The notes beneath the pieces were generated by a model. That model was not told the origin of the DNA and made no database searches. It saw only the letters and a program-made list of their open reading frames with translations. Position numbers and translations under genes: made by a program. A stretch of DNA of 56,496 nucleotides from Hymenobacter roseosalivarius DSM 11622 (GTDB lineage Bacteria > Bacteroidota > Bacteroidia > Cytophagales > Hymenobacteraceae). Shown here in pieces: positions 50,203 through 56,496 of the stretch (position 1 is its first letter; each line of letters begins with the position of its first letter). Location of the stretch: the NCBI RefSeq assembly GCF_900176135.1, contig NZ_FWWW01000062.1:1-56496 (forward strand), in the 5' to 3' direction.

Positions 50203-50500
50203 GGGCTTCACCCCCCGGCCCCCTCTCCAAGGATTCCGCGTATTAGGCGGCAAAGGGGGAGCCTGCCGACTTGTTCTACGCCGCCCTGTCGGCTTGCGCC
50301 TCCAGAACGGCTGCCAGCCTATTATTCATACACAAAAAGTCCCCAGACTTGTTTGGGGGGCTTTTTATATTATCAAATCCACCTTCAATTCATGTCGAAA
50401 AAGCGGTAGCGGTTGCGGAGGAGGCAGCCGACGCGGCCGCGCAGGCCGAACGTCAGGCTCCCCCTCTCCCGCAGGAGAGGGGGCCGGGGGGTGAGGCCCA
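50203..50500. repeat. family A nested inverted-repeat element (copy 3)
   Basis: Outer arms about 50206-50228 and 50476-50500 ('CACCCCCCGGCCCCCTCTCC' type) with inner blocks 'GTCGGCTTGCGCCTCC' and 'GGAGGAGGCAGCCGACGCGG'. A terminator (50334-50366) lies inside, as in copy 1. Nothing coding in the 346-bp gap 50203-50548. Confidence 0.75.
50334..50366 (+). terminator. intrinsic terminator inside repeat A3
   Basis: AAAAAGTCCCC (50334-50344) pairs with GGGG(GG)CTTTTT (50355-50366), followed by more T. It ends the glycosyltransferase transcript. Confidence 0.75.
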
Positions 50501-50548
50501 CGTTGAACAGTCGCGCCGTACATTTGCCTCACCACCCGCTTTCCACCC

Positions 50549-51316
50549 ATGCACCTGACCGATTCGCACGCGCATATTTACTCTGAGCAGTTCAAAACCG
50601 ACCGCGACGCTACCCTGCACCGCGCCTTTGAAGCCGGCGTCACCACCATCGTCATGCCCAACATCGACCACACCAGCGTCGATGTAATGCTCGAAACCGA
50701 GGCCCGTTTCCCGCGGCAGTGCTTCGCCATGATGGGCCTGCACCCGTGCTCAGTGAGTAAGCACTTCGAGAAAGAGCTCTACCAGGTAGAAGATTGGCTG
50801 GGGAAGCGTCCGTTTGCGGCGGTAGGGGAGTGCGGCCTCGATTTGCATTGGGACAAAACCTTTTTTGCCCAGCAGCAGGAAGCGTTGCGCGTACAAATCG
50901 GACTAGCCAAAAAGTTTAAGCTGCCCCTCGTGCTCCACACCCGCGAAGCTTTCACCGAAACCGCCGACCTTATCGAAGAAGCCCAGGATGGTAGCCTGGG
51001 GGGTATTTTTCACTGTTTTTCGGGCACCAAGGAAGAGGCCGAGCGCGTTATTAAGCTGGGCTTTAAGCTGGGTATCGGCGGGGTAGCAACATTTAAAAAT
51101 GGCGGCTCCGACAAGGTCTTGCCCGAAATGGCGTTAGAGCATTTGCTGCTCGAAACCGACTGTCCTTACCTCGCCCCCGTACCGCACCGCGGCAAACGCA
51201 ACGAGCCCGGCTATCTGCCCCTGATAGCCCGGCGCGTAGCCGAATTGCTGCAAAAAGACGTGGAAGAAGTGGCCGCCGCTACCACGCGTAACGCGCAGGC
51301 CCTGTTCAATTTATAG
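50549..51316 (+). CDS. tatD: TatD family deoxyribonuclease
   Basis: 255 aa metal-dependent TIM-barrel nuclease. N-terminal 'DSHAHIY' (H7, H9), Glu in 'AVGECGLDLHWDK', His in 'LPLVLHTREAF', 'GGIFHCFSG', and Asp in 'LLLETDCPYLAPVP'. These are the YcfH/TatD metal ligands. It takes part in DNA repair or 3'-end RNA/DNA processing. Asparaginase follows 11 bp later, so probably an operon. Confidence 0.96.
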   Translation: MHLTDSHAHIYSEQFKTDRDATLHRAFEAGVTTIVMPNIDHTSVDVMLETEARFPRQCFAMMGLHPCSVSKHFEKELYQVEDWLGKRPFAAVGECGLDLHWDKTFFAQQQEALRVQIGLAKKFKLPLVLHTREAFTETADLIEEAQDGSLGGIFHCFSGTKEEAERVIKLGFKLGIGGVATFKNGGSDKVLPEMALEHLLLETDCPYLAPVPHRGKRNEPGYLPLIARRVAELLQKDVEEVAAATTRNAQALFNL

Positions 51317-51327
51317 CCCCTTCCGCC

Positions 51328-52398
51328 TTGTTTCCTATTGTTGATATTCAGACCGCGGCCCACGACGGCCAGGTTAGCGCCTCTATTCTGGTGCTGTACA
51401 CGGGCGGTACGGTGGGCATGGCCTACAACAAGCGGGGCGAGCTGGCTCCGATGCGCTTCCGTCAGGTCAGTAAGCTCATGCCCGAGCTGCGCCATCTGCG
51501 CATGCGCGTGTCGGTGCTGAGCCTGCCGCATCCCATCGACTCGTCTAACGTGACCGTGGCCGACTGGGCGCTGATGGCCACTATCATCGGCGACCTGTAC
51601 GAGCAGTACGACGGCTTTGTGGTGCTGCACGGCACCGATACTATGGCCTACTCAGCTTCAGCGTTGAGCTATTTGCTGGAAAATCTGGCCAAGCCTGTGG
51701 TGTTTACCGGCGCGCAGGTGCCCGTAGGCCGCATCCGCACCGACGCGCGCCGCAACTTCATCACCGCCCTCGACATTGCCGCCGCCCGCCACCCCGACGG
51801 CTCGGCCCGCGTGCCCGAAGTCAGTCTGTTCTTCAATACCTTACTGCTGCGCGGCACGCGGGCCAAAAAGGTGGAGAGTCAGCATTTCGCGGCCTTCAAA
51901 AGCGAAAATTTGCCCCCCCTGGTCAAAGCCGGCATCCATCTCGACTTCAACGATGCCATCATTCGTCCCCTGCCCACGGCTCCCCTGCACATCCATACCC
52001 ACCTCGACGAGAGCGTGGCCATTCTCAAGCTGTTTCCCGGCATCACCGAAAAGGTGGTAGGCGCCATTCTGGGCGTAGAAGGTCTGCGCGGCTGCATCCT
52101 CGAAACCTACGGCTCGGGCAATGCGCCTACCCAGCCCTGGTTTCTGCGCTGCCTCGAAACTGCCCAGGCCCGCGGCATCCATGTCTTAAATGTGAGTCAG
52201 TGCGAAGAGGGCCGCGTAGAGCAGGGCCGCTACGAAACCAGCGCCTCCTTGCTGGCCCGCGGCGTGCTCGGCGGCGACGACATCACCACCGAAGCCGCTA
52301 TTACTAAGCTCATGTTTGTGCTGGGGCAGAAAAAAAGCCCCCCAGAGACGATTCGTCTGCTCACCAGCAACCTGCGCGGCGAAATCACGCCCGTGTAG
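51328..52398 (+). CDS. ansA: type I L-asparaginase
   Basis: 356 aa. Hydrolyses asparagine to aspartate. The first catalytic threonine is in 'LVLYTGGTVGM' and the second in 'VVLHGTDTMAYSASALSYLL'; 'VVFTGAQVPVGRIRTDARRN' and 'LETYGSGNAP' are also typical of the cytoplasmic type I family. The start is the TTG at 51328; no ATG lies upstream of the first motif. Cytoplasmic, no signal peptide. The region after the stop holds the tRNA-Ser promoter. Confidence 0.94.
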   Translation: MFPIVDIQTAAHDGQVSASILVLYTGGTVGMAYNKRGELAPMRFRQVSKLMPELRHLRMRVSVLSLPHPIDSSNVTVADWALMATIIGDLYEQYDGFVVLHGTDTMAYSASALSYLLENLAKPVVFTGAQVPVGRIRTDARRNFITALDIAAARHPDGSARVPEVSLFFNTLLLRGTRAKKVESQHFAAFKSENLPPLVKAGIHLDFNDAIIRPLPTAPLHIHTHLDESVAILKLFPGITEKVVGAILGVEGLRGCILETYGSGNAPTQPWFLRCLETAQARGIHVLNVSQCEEGRVEQGRYETSASLLARGVLGGDDITTEAAITKLMFVLGQKKSPPETIRLLTSNLRGEITPV

Positions 52399-52440
52399 GT
52401 GGCTGGCAGCCACTGCCAAGCAAAGCGCCGCGTAGGCTTG

Positions 52441-52472
52441 TTTGCGTTTGCGGAAAAAGGGGCGTTACTTTG
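52441..52472 (+). promoter_or_regulatory. promoter for tRNA-Ser
   Basis: TTTG (52441-52444) as -33 box and TTACTTTG (52465-52472) as near-consensus -7 box, 20 bp apart, about 18 bp before the tRNA. Confidence 0.55.
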
Positions 52473-52489
52473 CCACCGCTTTCCCATCC

Positions 52490-52577
52490 AGAGAGGTGTC
52501 CGAGTGGTCGAAGGAGCACGCCTGGAAAGTGTGTATGGCTCAAAAGGTCATCGTGGGTTCGAATCCCATCCTCTCTA
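52490..52577 (+). tRNA. tRNA-Ser (anticodon GGA)
   Basis: Class II tRNA with a 7-bp acceptor stem (AGAGAGG at 52490-52496 with CCTCTCT at 52570-52576), D region 'TCCGAGTGGTCGAAGGA', anticodon loop in 'GCCTGGAAAGTG' (GGA), a long variable arm and T loop 'GGTTCGAATCC'. CCA is not encoded. Discriminator A is unusual for tRNA-Ser, which mostly has G. It marks the left edge of an AT-rich island. Confidence 0.96.
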
Positions 52578-52578
52578 C

Positions 52579-52613
52579 AAAAAGCCCCGTTTTTAGTTAG
52601 GAACGGGGCTTTT
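52579..52613 (+). terminator. tRNA-Ser terminator
   Basis: AAAAGCCCCGTTT (from 52580) pairs with AACGGGGCTTTT (52602-52613), immediately after the tRNA. Confidence 0.8.
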
Positions 52614-52746
52614 GCTTTATTCATGGGACAGTTTATGGGTCAAACTTGTAGTTTCCATTAGTCATGGGACAAAAGAGCCTCAACATTGCAGTAGCTACTT
52701 ATCTTTGTTTTACCCTCCGGATAAGTAGTTGCCATATCCTTCCTAA

Positions 52747-52790
52747 GATAAAAGGGCCACCACGTTATTCAACGCGGTGGCCCTTTTATC
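52747..52790. terminator. bidirectional terminator-like hairpin in the island
   Basis: 20-nt arms 52747-52766 and 52771-52790 pair with one G-T wobble around a 4-nt loop; TTATC/GATAA ends give T-runs in both directions. It follows the remnant gene at 52835-52942 on the minus strand. Confidence 0.8.
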
Positions 52791-52834
52791 TTTTGTAATA
52801 GTCTGAACGTGAAATCAACAAATCGTCAGACGCA

Positions 52835-52942
52835 TTAGCGCCCTTCTACTAAACCTATCTCTTCTGGGGTGAGTTGGTAAACGAGTTGATCTAATGTAGA
52901 AATCTCGGAAGGTAGCACTGATATAAAATGCTCTTCCAGATG
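52835..52942 (-). pseudogene. remnant resembling the C-terminus of a type II/IIG restriction-modification methylase
   Basis: A 35-codon open stretch between stops, ending TAA at 52835. It reads 'HLEEHFISVLPSEISTLDQL', then 'VYQLTPEEIGLVEGR'. The ending resembles the common C-terminal signature of Eco57I/TaqI-type methylases ('LDALVY.LYGLT.EEI..VE'), with 'YGL' missing. I rely on recall; no search was run. There is no start or catalytic domain here. The rest of 52578-53135 shows no gene. Confidence 0.4.
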
Positions 52943-53135
52943 TTATTAGATTACCTCGTCATATTGAAGTTATACCCATCTAAAGAAAATGGCACCTTAA
53001 AATGATAATGATAGGTCTGAGAACCATTTTTATGTTAATCGACAGTTCCCAGAAACCTGACAAGAGAAAAGTAAGTTGGAGACTTCGGCTACTCTTTTCA
53101 TCTAGTTCAACATCGTGCTATAGAAACATTATATA

Positions 53136-53729
53136 TTGCCACTGCAAAAACAGAATAATAGCATTTTGGATACTCTCATCTACCTAAAGAACATGCTTCG
53201 CGACAAACACGTGGCATCCTTCACACCTACATCTGGTTTTGCAATTGAGAAAATATGCAGAAAGATTAATTTTAACAAAAGGAATGTTATTGTGGAATAC
53301 GGGCCAGGTACGGGCGTCTTTACTAGATATCTCCTTGCTCATTCAACGCCAGATTCCATATTAATTCTCATCGAGCGGAATGAAGACTTCGCGCACATAA
53401 TGCAGGAAACCTTCCAAGATCCGAGGCTATTTATCTTTCATGAAAGCGCTGAAAATGTTGAGCAACTCTTGCTGTATTGTAACGAGCAACAAGCAGATTA
53501 TATCGTGTCAGGTATTCCGTTTTCTTTTCTTCCAAGACCCTTGCGCGAGTTAATTGTTCGTAACTCATACAGATGTCTGAAAGAAGGTGGTATGTTTTTG
53601 GGCTATCAGACCTTCTTTCAAATTGATCGGTTTTTAAAAGATCATCTAGACTGTGATTTTGATAAAGTTGAAACTGAAATTTGCGTACTGAATGTGCCAC
53701 CATTAAAGATTTTTGAGGCCGTTAAATAG
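53136..53729 (+). CDS. small class I SAM methyltransferase (phospholipid N-methyltransferase/RsmA-like)
   Basis: About 178-197 aa: the frame opens at TTG 53136, other starts are TTG 53166 and ATG 53193. Motif I is 'IVEYGPGTGVFTRYLL', followed by acidic 'LILIERNEDF', 'FIFHESAENVEQLL' and 'YIVSGIPFSFLP', where the last corresponds to the catalytic-motif region of N-methyltransferases. 'VASFTPTSGFAIEKI' resembles the 'PSS' start of PE N-methyltransferases. Base composition is AT-rich, unlike the chromosome to the left. Target not known. Confidence 0.8.
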   Translation: MPLQKQNNSILDTLIYLKNMLRDKHVASFTPTSGFAIEKICRKINFNKRNVIVEYGPGTGVFTRYLLAHSTPDSILILIERNEDFAHIMQETFQDPRLFIFHESAENVEQLLLYCNEQQADYIVSGIPFSFLPRPLRELIVRNSYRCLKEGGMFLGYQTFFQIDRFLKDHLDCDFDKVETEICVLNVPPLKIFEAVK

Positions 53730-54558
53730 GCTTCCGTTATAGGGATTATGCAGCAGAGACTGAATAACTAAACTTCCAAATGTATTCTGGTAGAAGCATT
53801 TTGGTCTTACTTAGAGTACTGTTTGGGTACCCGCATGAAGTGAGCAGCACAGGCTTGTGAGCTACTGGTTTTTCATTGCGTAACGCCTTGCTTGTATTTG
53901 AAGCAACTACCAGGCCTCATTGCTCCATCCCAAACAGCCCAAGTCGGGTAGCGTATGAACTGATAATAAAGCGTTTGCCGAACGGATAAAATTGTGATAA
54001 ACAGCGCTCTCATGTAGACCTATAGATGAATGAGTAATTACTGTGGTTTGCGTTATTGCTCTACTTCGTCTACCCGAAGCGTCTAAATGCAGACTTCTTA
54101 ACTTACTAAGGTTACAAAAATTGGTTGTGATCAGGCAGGAACAAACCGTTTGGCTTAGCAAAAGAAAGTCTAAAAATAAATAGAGATAGATCGGTAAAGC
54201 CCTTATCTTTAAAAATAACATTCGAATTAAAGCCTGCAAGCCTATCAATGCACATTGTAATAGCCAAGCTAAATAACCATTCGTACATCTGAACAATACA
54301 AACGCCGCGAGCCTCTATAACTAGAAGCTACTAATATTTTCTTGTCTTTTTAACTAACTTAATTTAGTGCAATTTAAATTATTTGTATGCTTATTGTGAT
54401 TATAGTAAAATAACAAATTTATGATTTTTATTATCAATATTCCTTCGCAATAGTTTGAGAGATTATAGCCTTATGACATTATTCGGGAGCTTATCAATAG
54501 AGTAAACATCGTTTTCAAAATAATAATCAAGAAAACTTTCTAAAGTAAGCATGTATTT
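53730..54558. other. 829-bp AT-rich region without a supportable gene
   Basis: Open frames here are short and lack coding signs: a 129-aa minus-strand frame (53907-54296) and a 67-aa one opposite the sulfatase start. The last 200 bp are very AT-rich and may hold the promoter of the gene at 54559. It may contain decayed genes, but I recognise none. Confidence 0.6.
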
Positions 54559-56496
54559 ATGGTAAGAAAAATTTATTGTCTTACAATAAGCTTTATTGTG
54601 TTTCTGATTCTTACTAGAGCGCGGATGTTTAATTTGCTTTTTCTGCCTCCTCTTTCTGAAGTTCATAATAATCTTATAAGGCTACTCACGGTCAGCTACT
54701 ACGATATAGTTTATGCGCTTGCATTAGGTGTATTATTTTCAGTCTTATCAGAATTAGCAGATAAAAACCGTAAAATAAAAAAAGGTATTTATTTCTGCTT
54801 TCTGCTTTGCATAGTTGTAAGCGTAATCTGGGTTTTAGTTAACTCATATGCTGTAAAGATATTAAACAGCCCCATAAATTACCAGATGCTATACTATTCG
54901 GATATAATGGATAGCGAATATGTCTGGGTGGCCATAGCAGAGAATTTCTCATTGATTATTTTATGTAAAGTAGCCTTTGTAATACTCCTAGTATTAGGTG
55001 GAGGTATAATGCTATATAAAGTGGCTCAAATGGGTGAAATATTTAACATTACATCTAAAATAATACTCATATCAGCATTATGCTTTTTGGTATATCTTGT
55101 CAAATTTCATCAGTTAGTTATTTACTCAAAGAAAAATCATTATGACGATTATGTTAAAACATACAACCCGATAATATTTTTTTCAAATTCATTTTTCCAA
55201 TCTTTTAACAGCGAAGGTAGACTATTTACTGAATTTGATTCGGTAGAATATAAAAATAACTTTGTTAATCCGGATACCTCTGTTAAGTTAAATTTACCTG
55301 CAATACCCAGAAATCCAAAAATAAAGAACATAATCCTGTATGTTTTAGAATCAGTGTCGGCAGAATACGTGGCGGGATATGGTAGTGAGTACAATGCAAC
55401 TCCGAATTTGCAGAGCTATTTGCCTGAGTCCTTGATTTTCACGGATTTCTATGCTCACAATCCCAACTCTACAAATTCCCTTTTCTCCCTATTGGGTTCA
55501 GTTTATCCATTAATGTCTTATAAAACGGTAATACTGGAACAACCTAATATAAAATTACCCACGTTAAGTTCGGAGTTGAAGCAAAGGAACTATAGGACGG
55601 CTTTCTTTCAAGCCTCTGACAACCAATATATGCGGGTAGACGAGTACTTGTCTTTTCGCAGTTTTGACAAAGTTGTTGATCACCGGCAAATACCCTGTTC
55701 AACTAAGTCATTTGTTTCTAGCGCAGAGGGTGTAGGGGAAGGCAAGGATGAAAGATGTATGGTAACTGCATTTTCAGAGTGGGCCTTAGATGCGCGCCAA
55801 GACGCCCCCTTTTTTGCAATGCTGTGGACCATTCAAACGCATTGGCCCTATTTCGTTTTTGGCCCAGAAAAAGATTTTAACGTGAAAGACCCCGCGCTGA
55901 ATAGATATTTAAATGCGCTTCACCAAAGTGACGCGGCACTTGGTAACTTGCTTGCTAATTTGAAACGCAAAGGCTTGTATGAATCGACTTTAGTTATTGT
56001 TGTAGGCGACCATGGAGAGGCTTTCGGCCGCCATGGGCAGTATGGACATGGCTCAAATATTTACGATGAAAACGTAAAGGTTCCGTTAATTCTTATTAAT
56101 CCCCTATTATTCAGTGGTCAGAAAAAATCAACTATAGGAGGCCATGTCGATGTAGCAGCCACGGTGATGGATATACTCGGTTTCAAGACGCCACAGGGTT
56201 GGCAAGGAACTAGCCTCTTCGATCCCTATCGGAAAAACATTGTTTGGTTGTTTTCAACCTGGACAGATTATTTTTTTGGATATCGTACCACATCACACAA
56301 AGTAATTCTCAATGCTTATTCTAATAAGACTAGTGTCTACGATGTAAAGCAGGACCCAAATGAAACCACTGATTTAGCTGACCAAAACCCGGAGTTAGTA
56401 AAACTAAGCTATCGGCGAATTGGTCAATGGGTTCAATATAATCGCGCGTTTCTCAACAATAAATTAAATAAAGAAAACAAGGATCTCTTGCAGTCT
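54559..56496 (+). CDS. LtaS-like sulfatase-superfamily membrane enzyme (partial, runs off the window)
   Basis: Open from ATG 54559 through the window end (646 codons, no stop seen). Five transmembrane helices lie in the first ~215 residues, followed by an extracytoplasmic alkaline-phosphatase-superfamily domain. Expected metal/catalytic residues: E264 in 'YVLESVSAEY', T305 in 'NSTNSLFSLLGS', D484/H485 in 'VVGDHGEAFGRHG', and His in 'YGHGSNIYDE'. These positions almost match those I recall for S. aureus LtaS (E255, T300, D475, H476). Gram-negative homologues transfer phosphoglycerol or phosphoethanolamine, or act as sulfatases; the substrate is not known. AT-rich, in the tRNA-Ser-linked island. 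Confidence 0.9.
   Translation, partial: MVRKIYCLTISFIVFLILTRARMFNLLFLPPLSEVHNNLIRLLTVSYYDIVYALALGVLFSVLSELADKNRKIKKGIYFCFLLCIVVSVIWVLVNSYAVKILNSPINYQMLYYSDIMDSEYVWVAIAENFSLIILCKVAFVILLVLGGGIMLYKVAQMGEIFNITSKIILISALCFLVYLVKFHQLVIYSKKNHYDDYVKTYNPIIFFSNSFFQSFNSEGRLFTEFDSVEYKNNFVNPDTSVKLNLPAIPRNPKIKNIILYVLESVSAEYVAGYGSEYNATPNLQSYLPESLIFTDFYAHNPNSTNSLFSLLGSVYPLMSYKTVILEQPNIKLPTLSSELKQRNYRTAFFQASDNQYMRVDEYLSFRSFDKVVDHRQIPCSTKSFVSSAEGVGEGKDERCMVTAFSEWALDARQDAPFFAMLWTIQTHWPYFVFGPEKDFNVKDPALNRYLNALHQSDAALGNLLANLKRKGLYESTLVIVVGDHGEAFGRHGQYGHGSNIYDENVKVPLILINPLLFSGQKKSTIGGHVDVAATVMDILGFKTPQGWQGTSLFDPYRKNIVWLFSTWTDYFFGYRTTSHKVILNAYSNKTSVYDVKQDPNETTDLADQNPELVKLSYRRIGQWVQYNRAFLNNKLNKENKDLLQS

Noticed and set aside
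48963..50500. Possible CRISPR array from repeated GTGAG/CTCAC units and intergenic repeats
   Set aside because: Units are tandem or inverted without spacers of constant length, and there are no cas genes.
52490..52680. attR-like duplication of the tRNA-Ser 3' end
   Set aside because: I looked for a second copy of the T-loop/acceptor sequence downstream and saw none in the window; short 'CATGGGACA' repeats at 52622 and 52663 are too small to call.
53907..54296. 129-aa minus-strand frame in the island
   Set aside because: I considered a decayed transposase, but found no catalytic motif, terminal repeats or family segments.
54463..54666. 67-aa lysine-rich minus-strand frame
   Set aside because: It overlaps the start of the LtaS-like gene, is AT-driven low complexity and has no support.

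Overview
The window comes from a GC-rich member of the Bacteroidota, most likely a Hymenobacter-like bacterium. The signs are a secreted protein with a type IX secretion (T9SS) C-terminal domain, promoter -7 boxes of the form TAnnTTTG, few recognisable Shine-Dalgarno sites, LytS/LytTR signalling and a type I asparaginase next to tatD. The genus is an inference from style, not from a database match. Nothing points to a plasmid or a complete phage.

Layout. 1-8.8 kb: an M28 peptidase, then a biotin cluster on the minus strand read bioB-bioF-bioD-bioA-ketoacyl synthase. It is interrupted between bioF and bioD by an AT-rich, cassette-like insert carrying a GIY-YIG nuclease fused to a putative EVE/PUA-like reader domain. 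8.9-17.5 kb: rluF-type pseudouridine synthase, proline iminopeptidase-like lipoprotein, YebC regulator, amidohydrolase, a LytS/LytTR two-component pair and an MBL-fold hydrolase. 17.7-31 kb: housekeeping and accessory enzymes (NmrA-like, SH3-like, methyltransferases, CtlX-like hydrolase, malate:quinone oxidoreductase, MscS channel, nicotinamidase, spore-photoproduct-lyase homologue). 31-41.4 kb: T9SS cargo, PhzF, a frameshifted thioredoxin-fold lipoprotein, KTSC protein and ruvC, a flippase-like/glycosyltransferase pair, cytochrome c, an OppC-type permease and a GAF-PP2C phosphatase.

41.4-50.2 kb is an exopolysaccharide region: O-antigen ligase/polymerase, Wzz-like chain-length protein, Wzx-like flippase, FkbM methyltransferase, GT4, polysaccharide deacetylase and GT2. 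tatD and asparaginase follow, then tRNA-Ser(GGA). Directly after the tRNA the base composition turns AT-rich and stays so to the window end. This stretch looks like a genomic island: it holds a short remnant resembling the C-terminus of a type II restriction-modification enzyme, a small methyltransferase and a five-TM LtaS-like sulfatase-superfamily enzyme that runs off the end.

The intergenic DNA is crowded with inverted-repeat elements of at least five families. One family fills the whole gap from a stop codon to the next start codon at two unrelated loci. The strand-symmetric motif GGGGGGC followed by an A/T tract recurs roughly once per kilobase, inside and outside genes. All statements come from reading the sequence; no searches were run.
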